NCBI RefSeq assembly: GCF_006494375.1
Contig: NZ_VHIZ01000037.1
Coordinates: 248,001 to 312,000 of the forward strand
Origin: Pantoea anthophila
Lineage (GTDB): Bacteria; Pseudomonadota; Gammaproteobacteria; Enterobacterales; Enterobacteriaceae
Direction: 5' to 3'
DNA: 64,000 nt
The notes beneath the pieces were generated by a model. That model made no database searches. It was not told the DNA's origin and saw only the letters and a list, made by a program, of their open reading frames with translations. A program made the translations under genes and the position numbers. The first letter of the stretch is position 1. Each line of letters starts with the position of its first letter. Below, piece by piece: positions 25,680-34,002 of the stretch.

Positions 25680-26270
25680 TCAGTTATAAACCATCACAAA
25701 ATTTGATACGGCATTGGCCGCGCCCACATTAATAGCGGCACCGTCACTTTTGTAATCAGCATAGAATTTTAAATCGGCGTGCCCCCCCGTGCTGGCTGCC
25801 ACTACATCAACGTTTTTGGAGACGGCGCCGATAGCCACCTGAGTCTGACGGTCAGCTTCATAAAGTTTCACGCCGACACCGGACGCCCCGCCGCTGGCAA
25901 CTTTAAGCAGGGTACTGTCGCCACTGTCTTTATCGCCATCGAACAACACCGCCACTTTTTTGACGGATGTCGGGCAGTCTGTGACTGAAATAGTGAACGG
26001 CGTTTCAGTGGTTTCCGTACGGCTTTCGAAATAGGATTTGGCCCATTTACCTAAATCAATACTCTGCTTACTACTGGCGGTTGTCACGTTGCAGGATACA
26101 TCGGTAATTTCACCGGTAAATTTAACTTCACCACCGGCTCCCTGCGTTCCCGCTGCCGTTCCCGGATTCGTATTAATAGGGGATGGGCCGTCAGTCGGGG
26201 TGGCGAATGCTGATCCGGAAATCATAAGGCCCGCCAGCGCCACTGGCAGAATACGTTTTCTGATATTCAT
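25680..26270 (-). CDS. Major fimbrial subunit (type 1 pilin family)
   Basis: The 196-residue protein has a signal peptide ending at 'GSAFATP', a Gly/Pro-rich N-terminal segment, a cysteine pair (in 'DVSCNVTT' and 'VTDCPTS') and a C-terminus 'AVSNFVMVYN' matching pilin donor-strand-acceptor ends. The Thr/Asn-rich opening 'PINTNPGTAAGTQGAGG' is longer than in FimA. ATG 26270 is preferred over TTG 26273; an AAGAGA ribosome-like site precedes it. First gene of the operon, 54 bases before the chaperone. Confidence 0.9.
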   Translation of the reverse strand: MNIRKRILPVALAGLMISGSAFATPTDGPSPINTNPGTAAGTQGAGGEVKFTGEITDVSCNVTTASSKQSIDLGKWAKSYFESRTETTETPFTISVTDCPTSVKKVAVLFDGDKDSGDSTLLKVASGGASGVGVKLYEADRQTQVAIGAVSKNVDVVAASTGGHADLKFYADYKSDGAAINVGAANAVSNFVMVYN

Positions 26271-26350
26271 CAACTGTTTCTCTTTTCAGAACATGCAAAG
26301 TGGCCGCAACCAACCACCAGATGGATAAATATGCATCGATAATAATGCGC

Positions 26351-26400
26351 CAACATAATAACGCGCTGTTTATTATGTTGCGGGTATATTAATTAAACAA
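26351..26400 (-). promoter_or_regulatory. Fimbrial operon promoter overlapped by a palindrome
   Basis: On the minus strand TTGTTT (26400-26395) and CATAAT (26377-26372) are 17 bases apart. A perfect 11-bp inverted repeat, CAACATAATAA with TTATTATGTTG (26351-26361 and 26370-26380), covers the -10 box and expected start point and could be an operator. Confidence 0.55.
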
Positions 26401-26724
26401 AGGTAGACGAAACTTAAACGAGCAGATTTATCCGGGGCTGAGATTTAATATTGAGGAGGTTAATTGAGCAGGATCAATTCCAGCAATCCCGACTTAAATA
26501 GTCGGAAAATAAAAGACAGGATGTGATGAATAATATGATCACTTTAATTACCCATTATATTTTCAAAAAATATTTATGAATTCCAGAATGGGGATCTTTA
26601 AGCAGTCCATCGTTAAATCAGGTATGAATGGGCGCTCTGCGCTATGACCCGCAGGGACCTCTCTCCGGTTCAGGCGTCGCCCTTTCTGTTATGTTCACGG
26701 CTGAAGCGCACCAGTCCGCTTCAC
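26401..26724. other. AT-rich upstream region of the fimbrial operon
   Basis: This gap of more than 300 bases is much richer in A and T than its surroundings (especially 26380-26620), as is usual for fimbrial promoters silenced by H-NS-type proteins. No recombinase gene or invertible-element repeat was seen. No gene is recognised in it. Confidence 0.5.
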
Positions 26725-26994
26725 TCAGGGCAGATCGTTATCCAGCGGCGCACGAAAAGCATGGCGGGCAGCCAGCATTAACTGGCTGGCAGTCACGGTG
26801 GCAGGTAAACGCCTCAGTATTTTGCAGGCCTGCCAGTAGCAGAGCACCATCACCTCATCCTCCTCTTTTTCCGCCCGTTCAAGCAGACGGGCGCGCAGTG
26901 ACAGGACATCCAGGGTCTGCTGTTCATCCAGCATGTCTGCGATCGTCTGGTTAATAATGCGATAGAGTGTTTTCCAGGTGAGATCGGTATACAA
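26725..26994 (-). CDS. Uncharacterised 89-residue protein
   Basis: I do not recognise a family. The product is mostly predicted helical and charged, with an amphipathic region 'LRARLLERAEKEEDEVM' followed by 'YWQACKILRRL'. The start appears to be TTG 26994, with GAGG 6 bases upstream; the next Met is 20 codons later. The coding assignment rests on the ribosome site, third-position composition and lack of stops, not on homology. It stands alone between the fimbrial promoter and the DsbA-like gene; a regulatory or adaptor role near the fimbriae is only a guess. Confidence 0.5.
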   Translation of the reverse strand: MYTDLTWKTLYRIINQTIADMLDEQQTLDVLSLRARLLERAEKEEDEVMVLCYWQACKILRRLPATVTASQLMLAARHAFRAPLDNDLP

Positions 26995-27312
26995 ATTTAG
27001 CCTCTTCTAACACGTATCCGCTTCCCGTGTATCCCCGACAGGGAAGTCACAGAAAGGATCTTCTCATTCAGGCGAATGAACGCTGCTGATTAACTATAGC
27101 GACTCGCCAGCGGCCGTCCAGAACCCGCGGCGAAGATTGCCAGAACGGATAATTCTAACGATTCAGAGGCCTGCCTGTCGCCTGTTACCTGCGGCTCCGC
27201 TTCTGATTGCCGATTTTTGTAACAATTGAGCCCCATTCTTAACTGGCTGCTGTGCCGCAGATTTGCCAGAGTAAAACGACTTCCCGTTACGTTTAAACTT
27301 AAGGAGTGGTTA
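26995..27312. other. Intergenic region without recognised feature
   Basis: These 318 bases separate the 89-residue gene from the DsbA-like gene. Apart from the AAGGAG ribosome site at 27301-27306 I see no gene, terminator or clear promoter. Confidence 0.4.
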
Positions 27313-27855
27313 ATGAATCAGCACGCTGATGTTCTGGTCTGGGGTCAGGGTCCTGCGGTCTTCGAAGTCTTTCTGGAACCTACCTGTCCGTTTTCCGTTC
27401 GCGCTTTCAATAAATTCGACGCCTTACTGGCGCACGCAGGCGAAGAGAACATCACTCTGAAGATCCGTCTGCAATCCCAGCCGTGGCACCTCTATTCGGG
27501 TCTCATTGTGCGCTATATCCTCGCCGCGGCCTGCGAAAGTAAAACGGCCGCCAGACAGGTGATGCAGGCCGTTGCCGATCACCGCGAAGAGTTTGAATTT
27601 ACCGACCACTGCACCGGTCCGAACCGCGATGCCACCCCGAATCAGATTCTGGAACGCCTGAAAACCTACAGTGGCGTCGACGCCATGGCGGCATTTGATC
27701 GGCCCGATTTGCAGAATGCCATCAAGTGGCACTGCAAATACGCCCGCCAGAATGGCATTCACGTCTCTCCTACCTTTATGGTCAACGGCCTGGTACAGCC
27801 TGATATTAGCAGCGGTGATGACATTGAGCAGTGGGCGAGCTTCCTGAAACGCTAG
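27313..27855 (+). CDS. DsbA-family thioredoxin-fold protein
   Basis: The 180-residue protein has a thioredoxin-like fold with the active-site region 'EPTCPFSVRAF', that is C-P-F-S instead of a CxxC pair, a helical insertion, and a cis-proline loop 'HVSPTFMVNG'. There is no signal peptide, so it is probably cytoplasmic. The single active-site cysteine argues for a peroxidase-, isomerase- or glutathione-linked role rather than a disulfide oxidase. ATG 27313 with AAGGAG 6 bases upstream is chosen over a start 29 codons earlier. Confidence 0.75.
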   Translation: MNQHADVLVWGQGPAVFEVFLEPTCPFSVRAFNKFDALLAHAGEENITLKIRLQSQPWHLYSGLIVRYILAAACESKTAARQVMQAVADHREEFEFTDHCTGPNRDATPNQILERLKTYSGVDAMAAFDRPDLQNAIKWHCKYARQNGIHVSPTFMVNGLVQPDISSGDDIEQWASFLKR

Positions 27856-28092
27856 TTCGTCTCTCCTGAGTCACTGCTTTGCCTGACAGCGACGCTTGTG
27901 CACGACATCGGCGGGCGAAACGGCTTATCCCGGAGATTCGCCTGTTTTCCTGCCGGAATGCCGGGTAAGCTGTTCGGCGACAAGCAGCCTGCTCCGCAGA
28001 TAACGCTGTTGCAGAGAGAACGGCTGCACACCTTTTCGGTGCCTCTGCAATGATGCAGGCAGGCACGCACCCACTTTCATAAGGATTTGCTG

Positions 28093-28506
28093 ATGGCGAT
28101 GACGCTGGAACAACTGCAGGAAAAATATCCGGATGCGATGGTCGATGCATTTGGTGATTCACCCGAGCTGGCGAACGCGTTAAGTACGCTGATTATTGCG
28201 GGTAAAAAAGTGGCCACCTGTGGGTCGGCAGCCAACTGGCAGGATCAGGAAAAACTGCCCCAGCCGGGCGGTTACAGCATTGTTCTCAACGGTGAACAGC
28301 AGCCCGTCTGCGTGATCCGCACCACCGGGCTGTTCCTGACGCGCTTTGACCGGGTGACGCCGGAGATGGCGATGCTTGAAGGTGAAGGCGATCTCAGCCT
28401 CGACTACTGGCGTCAGGAACATCAGCGATACTTTCAGCGGGAAGGCTCTTTTCACCCTGAGATGGAGCTGATTTTCGAAACGTTCCAGCTGGTCGAGGTG
28501 ATCTGA
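28093..28506 (+). CDS. ASCH-domain protein
   Basis: The 137-residue protein fits the ASCH (ASC-1 homology) fold: N-terminal helix 'MTLEQLQEKYPDAMVDAFGD' (partly quoted as 'LEQLQEKYPDAM'), the G-x-K-x-x-T-type motif in 'IIAGKKVATC', and 'GDLSLDYWRQEHQRYF' near the end, as in YqfB-like amidohydrolases and RNA-binding relatives. It is cytoplasmic; either RNA binding or hydrolysis of modified nucleosides is possible. ATG 28093 has AAGGA 7 bases upstream. It ends 8 bases from the convergent thiF. Confidence 0.78.
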   Translation: MAMTLEQLQEKYPDAMVDAFGDSPELANALSTLIIAGKKVATCGSAANWQDQEKLPQPGGYSIVLNGEQQPVCVIRTTGLFLTRFDRVTPEMAMLEGEGDLSLDYWRQEHQRYFQREGSFHPEMELIFETFQLVEVI

Positions 28507-28514
28507 ACCGGCAG

Positions 28515-29483
28515 TTACAGCGCCTTTGCCGCCATCAGCGCCAGACGCGTGACCCCGCGTGCGGCAAGATTTTCAGCCGCACGCGCGGCCCGCATTCCGC
28601 TGGCGCACACCAGGACCACGCGTCGATCGGCAGGCGGCTGCCAGCCGGCGATCTGCTCTGGCAGAATGCGCAACGCCCCTTCCGCCACGCTGACCGGGGC
28701 CTCTTCGGCGCTGCGCAACTCCACAATGCAGTCCTCACCGGTGAGCATGGCCTGGTCGATGAACGGCGTGCCCGGCGCCTCCGGTTCCGGGGCATCGTCA
28801 AAGCGGAACTGTCGCATATGCCACGAGGCCAGGTCGCAGTGGATCATACAACCCAGCGGTGAAGGCGTCAGTTTCAGCAATACCGTGAGCACCATCTGTG
28901 CCTGCATGGCCCCCAGCGTGGCCACCGCAGGCCCCATAACGCCCGCGGTGTTACAGTCAGCCGATGCAGTGGGCAAGTGCGGAAACAGCGCGCGATAGCC
29001 GGGCGCACCGCCGCAGAATCCGCCGACATAGCCTTTACGCCCCAGCACTGAGGCGCAGATCAGCGGCAGGCCGCGCGGATAACAGGCGTCCGAAAGCTGA
29101 TAGGTAATGGCAAAGTTATCCGCCGCATCCACCACCACATCAATCTCCGCCAGTGCCTGCGGCAGCAGACTGGCGCTCAGTGACTGCGGATGCGCGTCGA
29201 CTTCACACTCAGGGTTTCGCTGCGCCAGTGCCCGCTGCGCGCAGCGCGCTTTTGGCTGCCCGACATCGTCCACGCCAAACAGCGTCTGCCGGTGAAGGTT
29301 GTGCAGTTCAACCCGATCGCCGTCGTAAAGACGAATGAACCCTACCCCGGCACCTGCCAGCAGGGGCAGCAGCGTGGCACTGAGACCGCCCGCGCCCACA
29401 ACCAGCACCCGCGCCCTGCTCAGTCGCTGCTGCCCCGTATCACCAATTTCCGGTAACATCGTCTGTCGCTGATAACGATCCAT
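28515..29483 (-). CDS. thiF: ThiF adenylyltransferase with C-terminal rhodanese domain
   Basis: The 322-residue protein adenylates the ThiS C-terminus for sulfur transfer. The N-terminal part is an E1-like domain ('VLVVGAGGLSATLLPLLAGAGVG' in part: 'VVGAGGLSATLLPLL', 'DGDRVELHNLHRQTLF', Asp in 'DAADNF'). Residues about 235-322 form a rhodanese-like domain with the cysteine loop 'VLVCASGMRAARA'. E. coli ThiF has about 250 residues, so this version adds the persulfide-carrying domain that E. coli supplies through ThiI. Last gene of the thiOSGF operon, 9 bases after thiG. Confidence 0.9.
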   Translation of the reverse strand: MDRYQRQTMLPEIGDTGQQRLSRARVLVVGAGGLSATLLPLLAGAGVGFIRLYDGDRVELHNLHRQTLFGVDDVGQPKARCAQRALAQRNPECEVDAHPQSLSASLLPQALAEIDVVVDAADNFAITYQLSDACYPRGLPLICASVLGRKGYVGGFCGGAPGYRALFPHLPTASADCNTAGVMGPAVATLGAMQAQMVLTVLLKLTPSPLGCMIHCDLASWHMRQFRFDDAPEPEAPGTPFIDQAMLTGEDCIVELRSAEEAPVSVAEGALRILPEQIAGWQPPADRRVVLVCASGMRAARAAENLAARGVTRLALMAAKAL

Positions 29484-29492
29484 TGTCGCTCC

Positions 29493-30251
29493 TTAACTGA
29501 ACTGTGCCAGACCAAACAGGGGCGTGGAGGCCGACGCCATATCGCGCTGCTCCATCAGCCCGGCCTGAAACGCCTCATGTCCCCCATGGATCGCGGCGGC
29601 AAAGGCACCGGCCATCCGGACCGGATCGCGAGCTTTTGCTACGGCCGTGTTGAGCAACACGCCATCAAAGCCCATCTCCATCGCCTGAGCCGCCTGGCCC
29701 GGCGCGCCGATCCCCGCATCAATAATCAGCGGAATATCCTTAAACCAGGCACGCATGGCGCGCAGCCCCTCAATATTGCGCAGTCCCTGGCCGGAGCCAA
29801 TCGGCGCCCCCCAGGGCATCAGCACTTCACAGCCGGCTTCCAGCAGTTTTTCACCAACAATGAGATCTTCCGTGGTGTAGGGAAACACCTGAAATCCGTC
29901 AGCGCAGAGAATGCGGGCGGCTTCCACCAGCGCAAAGGGGTCGGGTTGCAGCGTATCGGCATGACCAATCACCTCCAGCTTGATCCAGGGGGTATCAAAC
30001 AGTTCACGCGCCATCTGCGCCGTGGTGACCGCCTCCTTTACCGAATGGCAGCCGGCCGTATTCGGCAGAATGCGTTTGTTGAGCTGTTGCAGCAGCGTGC
30101 GAAAGGCCGCGCCTTCCTGCCCCTCCCGTCGCAGGCTGACGGTAATGATCTCCGCGCCTGACGCGTCGATCGCCTGATGCAGAATCTCCGGCGAGGGATA
30201 ACCGGCGGTGCCGAGCAGAAAACGGGATGTCGGTGCAAACTGATAGAACAT
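29493..30251 (-). CDS. thiG: Thiazole synthase
   Basis: The 252-residue TIM-barrel enzyme builds the thiazole phosphate ring from deoxyxylulose 5-phosphate, dehydroglycine and ThiS thiocarboxylate. Family blocks are '[15 protein letters not shown]', the Schiff-base lysine region '[16 protein letters not shown]', '[13 protein letters not shown]' and '[19 protein letters not shown]' (in part '[10 protein letters not shown]'). Together with ThiO as the glycine oxidase this is the aerobic route. It starts 2 bases after the thiS stop. Confidence 0.96.
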   Translation of the reverse strand: MFYQFAPTSRFLLGTAGYPSPEILHQAIDASGAEIITVSLRREGQEGAAFRTLLQQLNKRILPNTAGCHSVKEAVTTAQMARELFDTPWIKLEVIGHADTLQPDPFALVEAARILCADGFQVFPYTTEDLIVGEKLLEAGCEVLMPWGAPIGSGQGLRNIEGLRAMRAWFKDIPLIIDAGIGAPGQAAQAMEMGFDGVLLNTAVAKARDPVRMAGAFAAAIHGGHEAFQAGLMEQRDMASASTPLFGLAQFS

Positions 30252-30253
30252 GA

Positions 30254-30451
30254 TTAACCTCCCTGCATCGGGGACAGAATTTCCAGCTGATTCCCGGCCT
30301 CAAGTCGCTGGCTGGCGTACCGGGTGCGCGGCACAAACTCACCGTTCAGGGCGGTGGCGACGGTGCGCGGATCGATCTGCTGCTCCTGCATCAGCTCCGC
30401 CAGGGTCGTTGCGTCGGTTTCAATCGCGCGTCCGTTGAGTTCAATTCGCAT
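30254..30451 (-). CDS. thiS: Sulfur carrier protein ThiS
   Basis: A 65-residue ubiquitin-like protein. It ends with the required diglycine ('SPMQGG'), which is adenylated by ThiF and converted into a thiocarboxylate that donates sulfur to thiazole synthase. It overlaps the end of thiO by 11 bases, indicating coupled translation. Confidence 0.95.
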   Translation of the reverse strand: MRIELNGRAIETDATTLAELMQEQQIDPRTVATALNGEFVPRTRYASQRLEAGNQLEILSPMQGG

Positions 30452-31424
30452 GGGGTATCTCCTGAGTCAGTCGCCGCATAAGGTTTTCAGCCATTATCGG
30501 GGCCAGTAAAAAGCCGTGTCGGTAGAGGCCGTTGAGCGAGAAGCGGCCATTTTCGTAGCGCACCTCCGGCAGATTCTGCCGGTAAGCAGGACGCAACCCG
30601 GTACCGCTCTCGACGATCCGTGCTTCAGCCAGCGCCGGATGCAGGCTGTAAGCGGCGCTCAGCAGCTCCATCATCGCTTTCGCGCTAATCGGGCTGCTGT
30701 CATGGCTTTCGACCATGGTGGCACCCAGCATGAAGTGCCCATTGGCACGAGGCACCAGATAGCAGGGAAAGCGCGGATGGAGCAGCCGGACGGGACGGGA
30801 GAGGCAAATATCGGGGGTATGGAGGATCACCATTTCGCCGCGCACGGCACGCAACGCGGGCTGCTGATCGGCGGCATGGATGCCGCGACAGTCGATAATC
30901 TTTCCGCCGGGCTGACCGCTGTGAAACGGCACGCCCGCTTCTTTGAGCGTATCCTGCAGCTGCTGCAGCGCCCGACGCGGGTCGAGATGCGCTTCCCGGG
31001 CGAAGAAAAGGCCGCGAGCGAAGCGGTTTTCCAGCGCCGGTTCAACGTCGCCGGGGGCCACCCACTGATGCTGCTGCGTCATGCTGGCAAAACGCGTCAG
31101 CTCACGGCTGTCACGCGGCGGTGCAACCACCAGCGTGCCCTGCTGCACCACACCATCCACACGCTTTGCCCACCAGCCCGCGGCATGCTGGCCCCATTCG
31201 ATCACCTCTGGCGGTGCACTTTCTGCCTCGCACCAGGGCGCGAGCATGCCGCCCGCCCAGTGCGAGGCTGCCCGGCAGTCAGGCTGAGTAATAATTTCGA
31301 CAGCTTCTCCCCGTTCCGCCAGCAGGGTGGCGACACAGAGTCCGGCGACGCCGCTGCCCAGCACCGACCAGCGGCCCTGGCTGCCCGCCACAGAAGAAGA
31401 GAGATTCAGGATTGAGTGGGTCAC
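30441..31424 (-). CDS. thiO: Glycine oxidase ThiO
   Basis: The 327-residue FAD-dependent amine oxidase oxidises glycine to the iminoacetate needed by ThiG. It has the nucleotide-binding pattern 'VLGSGVAGLCVATLLAERG', and the DAO-type C-terminal block 'GLRPAYRQNLPEV' with 'LNGLYRHGFLLAP'. The start is GTG 31424 with GAGG 5 bases upstream. Use of ThiO rather than ThiH means oxygen-dependent thiazole synthesis. First gene after the TPP riboswitch. Confidence 0.93.
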   Translation of the reverse strand: MTHSILNLSSSVAGSQGRWSVLGSGVAGLCVATLLAERGEAVEIITQPDCRAASHWAGGMLAPWCEAESAPPEVIEWGQHAAGWWAKRVDGVVQQGTLVVAPPRDSRELTRFASMTQQHQWVAPGDVEPALENRFARGLFFAREAHLDPRRALQQLQDTLKEAGVPFHSGQPGGKIIDCRGIHAADQQPALRAVRGEMVILHTPDICLSRPVRLLHPRFPCYLVPRANGHFMLGATMVESHDSSPISAKAMMELLSAAYSLHPALAEARIVESGTGLRPAYRQNLPEVRYENGRFSLNGLYRHGFLLAPIMAENLMRRLTQEIPHAN

Positions 31425-31518
31425 ATTCGCCTCGTTATCCGTTAACGAAGACCCGTGATACAGAGGGAATAGGCAGAAGCGACGCGAATGCGCTCCTGCG
31501 GCAAGTATCTGATGCGAT

Positions 31519-31626
31519 ACCCGTCTTCCTACGCCAGTATCAACTGGGTCAGGTTCTAAGGGTCGCTGAGCCGCGCGGGTGCGCTATCAGCCTCTCAGTC
31601 TCTCCGGCGAGACTCCCCTGACGGGT
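31519..31626 (-). promoter_or_regulatory. TPP (thi-box) riboswitch controlling thiOSGF
   Basis: The minus strand carries the conserved elements in order: P1 arm ACCCGTC, CTGAGA, ACCC..GAACCTGA, a P4/P5 hairpin CCAGTTGATACTGG, GCGTAGGAAG and the closing P1 arm GACGGGT. This is the thiamine diphosphate aptamer. About 95 bases remain as expression platform before the thiO start; no clear intrinsic terminator is visible there, so control may be translational. Confidence 0.95.
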
Positions 31627-31629
31627 TTA

Positions 31630-31658
31630 GTTGTAAGTGAAGCGAACAGCTTCGTCAA
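31630..31658 (-). promoter_or_regulatory. Promoter of the thiOSGF transcript
   Basis: TTGACG (31658-31653), 17-base spacer and TACAAC (31635-31630) on the minus strand place the transcript start at the first bases of the riboswitch. Confidence 0.6.
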
Positions 31659-31736
31659 GCAGTGTGCAGGAGCGCGACGCAGAAAGAGAGAGACAAGGAA
31701 AGATGTCGCTACCGGATCAGAGGTGCGCGGCGACGT

Positions 31737-32054
31737 CTATAGCAGCGCCTGCAGGGAGTGCGTCACCGCGTCGGTGACTTCCCGAATACGCGGTTCGGCA
31801 CGGCGATAGTAGGTCCATTTACCCACTTTGCTGGTTTCCACCAGTCCGGCACTCTGCAGGGCTTTCAGGCATAACGAGGTGGCGGGCTGTGATAAGCCCG
31901 CCTTGTCCTGGATGAGACTGGCACAGACGCCATACTGGTCGAAGGGATAGAGCTGGGCATAGCCCGCAAACGCTTCGTCAGGGTTTTTGAGCCACATCAG
32001 CACGGCCATTCTGGTGGGATTGGCCAGTAACTTCAGGGCCTCTTCGGGTGACAT
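31737..32054 (-). CDS. ArsR-family transcriptional regulator
   Basis: The 105-residue winged-helix protein shows 'ALKLLANPTRMAVLMWL' at the start, the recognition helix region 'AGLSQPATSLCLKALQSAGLVETSKVG' (in part 'LSQPATSLCLKALQ') and 'WTYYRRAE' in the wing. Two cysteines are present but no classic metal-binding CxC motif, so it may sense an electrophile or redox signal. It lies 16 bases downstream of the ene-reductase gene in the same operon and probably represses the promoter at 33223-33255. Confidence 0.87.
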   Translation of the reverse strand: MSPEEALKLLANPTRMAVLMWLKNPDEAFAGYAQLYPFDQYGVCASLIQDKAGLSQPATSLCLKALQSAGLVETSKVGKWTYYRRAEPRIREVTDAVTHSLQALL

Positions 32055-32070
32055 GCCGCCTCACAAAACA

Positions 32071-33189
32071 TCAGGATGGATAAACAGGGTAGTCAGTATA
32101 CCCTTTCTCCGTTCCGCCATACAGGGAGGTGTGGTCCACCGGATTCAGCGGATTGCCTGCTTTAATCCGCGCGGGCAGATCGGGGTTGGCGATAAAGGTG
32201 CGGCCAAAACCAAACAGGTCACCCCAGCCTTTATCCAGCATCCGCTGTGCTTTTTCGGCGGTGTAACGGCCTGAGTAGATAATGGGCGAGCGGAAGGTTT
32301 CCCGCAGCGCAATCCGGAAACTCTCCGGCAGGTCAGGACTGTTATCCCAGTCCGCCTCGGCGATAGAGAGATAACCAATTTCCAGCTCATTGAGCAGCTG
32401 CGCAGCGCGGATATAAGTCGCATGCGGATCGCGTTCGACCAGGCCCAGATAGACGCGATCTTCGTCCGTGCTGCTGAAAAGCGGGGCAAACCGGACGCCG
32501 ACACGATGACTGCCAAAGACCGAACTTACTGCTTCAACCACTTCACGCAGAAAACGCAGACGATTCTCAGGCGAGCCACCATATTCATCCGTACGGAAGT
32601 TGGTGTGCTCAGAAATAAACTGATTAATCAGATAGCCGTTGGCGGAGTGAAGCTCAACGCCATCGAACCCGGCCACTTTGGCATTTTCCGCCGCCCGCCG
32701 GTAAAGCGCCACAATCTCTTTCACTTCCGCGTTCGTCAGCGCCCGCGGCTCGCTGGGCGCGGTTAACATTCCGGCACCCGGTCCGGTTTCAATAAAGACC
32801 CGGACGTTATCGGCGGCTATCGCTGACGGCGCAACCGGGGCCTCTTTTCCTGGCTGAAGTTCATTATGGGACACCCGCCCCACGTGCCAGAGCTGGCAAA
32901 AAAGAGTGGCACCTTCCTGATGCACTGCTTCGGTGACTTTTTTCCACCCCGCAATCTGCGCGTCACTGTGTATCCCCGGCGTCCATGCATAGCCCTGCCC
33001 GCGAGGCTCAATCTGGGTGCCTTCAGTGATCATCAGTCCGGCGCTGGCGCGCTGGCGATAATATTCCACCATCATCGGACCGGGAACATTGCCCGGCTGC
33101 TCACTGCGGCAGCGGGTCAGCGGCGGCAGAACGATGCGGTTACGGAGCTGAAGGTCGCCCAGGCTCAGGGGGGTAAAAAGTGATGGCAT
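32071..33189 (-). CDS. Old Yellow Enzyme family alkene reductase (NemA-like)
   Basis: The 372-residue FMN enzyme reduces activated C=C bonds with NAD(P)H and, in relatives such as NemA, N-ethylmaleimide and nitrate esters. Motifs: 'LRNRIVLPPLTRCRSEQPG' at the start, 'QLWHVGRVSH', the substrate-binding 'ELHSANGYLINQF' (His/Asn pair and Tyr), 'NFRTDEYGGSPENR' and 'YSGRYTAEKAQ' for phosphate binding. ATG 33189 has GAGGA upstream; the ORF can be extended 16 codons through the operator region, which is rejected. It forms an operon with the downstream ArsR gene, a common arrangement for electrophile detoxification. Confidence 0.92.
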   Translation of the reverse strand: MPSLFTPLSLGDLQLRNRIVLPPLTRCRSEQPGNVPGPMMVEYYRQRASAGLMITEGTQIEPRGQGYAWTPGIHSDAQIAGWKKVTEAVHQEGATLFCQLWHVGRVSHNELQPGKEAPVAPSAIAADNVRVFIETGPGAGMLTAPSEPRALTNAEVKEIVALYRRAAENAKVAGFDGVELHSANGYLINQFISEHTNFRTDEYGGSPENRLRFLREVVEAVSSVFGSHRVGVRFAPLFSSTDEDRVYLGLVERDPHATYIRAAQLLNELEIGYLSIAEADWDNSPDLPESFRIALRETFRSPIIYSGRYTAEKAQRMLDKGWGDLFGFGRTFIANPDLPARIKAGNPLNPVDHTSLYGGTEKGYTDYPVYPS

Positions 33190-33222
33190 GACAAAAAATC
33201 CTCTGGTGTTTGAAGAGGCGAC

Positions 33223-33255
33223 ATTATATTTACACATTTAAATTTGTAAATGTGT
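33223..33255 (-). promoter_or_regulatory. Promoter and nested palindromic operator of the ene-reductase/arsR operon
   Basis: Minus strand TTTACA (33250-33245), 16-base spacer and TATAAT (33228-33223). A 22-bp near-perfect palindrome (33229-33250, one mismatch) and a second perfect 9-bp inverted repeat (ACACATTTA/TAAATGTGT, 33232-33255) overlap the whole spacer and -35, a typical repressor layout. Confidence 0.65.
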
Positions 33256-33405
33256 TTGCAGGCTTTTTATTTTCCCTGTGCCTGATTTCATCAGGTTATG
33301 AGAGACTTATCGCCAGGCGATGAACCCGTGGGGTAGGATTGCTGTTCCGGATGCAGACGCAATTACCCTCATAGCGCATTTACCGGATTTAACAGGGAGC
33401 TATCT

Positions 33406-33960
33406 GTGAACAGGCTAATCTCGTCAGACGCGCTGGGACCACGCATCTGTATTCTCGGGCCTTCTAACAGCGGAAAATCCACGCTGGCTGAGGCCCTGTC
33501 ACGCAAAACAGGTCTGCCTGTGGTGCACCTGGATCAGTTGCATCATATTCCAGGCAGTCAGTGGGTGCCCAGGGAGCCGGACGTGTTCCTTCGTTTACAC
33601 GCCGAAGCAGTCAGTCAGGAGAGATGGATCATGGAAGGCAACTACACAAAGTGTATTGAAGCACGGCTCGCCCGGGCCACCGGACTGATTCTTCTGGATG
33701 TCAGCGTGCCTTTAGCGCTGCTGCGCTATGTCCGGCGATGCTACTCCTCCACGCCGCGGATCGGGGGACTCAGGACTCACAGAGAGCCGGTAAGCCTGGC
33801 GATGATAAATTACATTGCCCGCATCGCCCCTCAGAACCGGAAGCGGCACAGGCAGCTCTATGACTCGCTCACGCTGCCAAAACTGCTGCTCAGTTCTCCT
33901 CGCGCCATGAATCTCTGCGCGGAAGAGTGGGGACTTCAGCTAAAACACTCTGGAGCATAA
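33406..33960 (+). CDS. P-loop kinase-like protein (FlaR/adenylate-kinase-like)
   Basis: The 184-residue protein has a Walker A motif 'LGPSNSGKSTLAEAL', 'VVHLDQLHHIPGSQW' (the D-Q-x-x substrate region of 'DNA topology modulation'/FlaR-type kinases), 'IMEGNY' and an Arg-rich lid 'RYVRRCYSS'. It is probably a small nucleotide or shikimate-type kinase-like ATPase; the substrate is unknown. GTG 33406 is the likely start, with GGGAG 7 bases upstream. Single gene. Confidence 0.75.
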   Translation: MNRLISSDALGPRICILGPSNSGKSTLAEALSRKTGLPVVHLDQLHHIPGSQWVPREPDVFLRLHAEAVSQERWIMEGNYTKCIEARLARATGLILLDVSVPLALLRYVRRCYSSTPRIGGLRTHREPVSLAMINYIARIAPQNRKRHRQLYDSLTLPKLLLSSPRAMNLCAEEWGLQLKHSGA

Positions 33961-34002
33961 CCAGCCAACGGCCAGGAATGCAGACAGAAACCGTCAGAGA
34001 AA

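Noticed and set aside
26628-26954. Plus-strand frame opposite the 89-residue gene
   Set aside because: No ribosome site or recognised feature; Ala/Ser/Pro-rich composition typical of a shadow frame.
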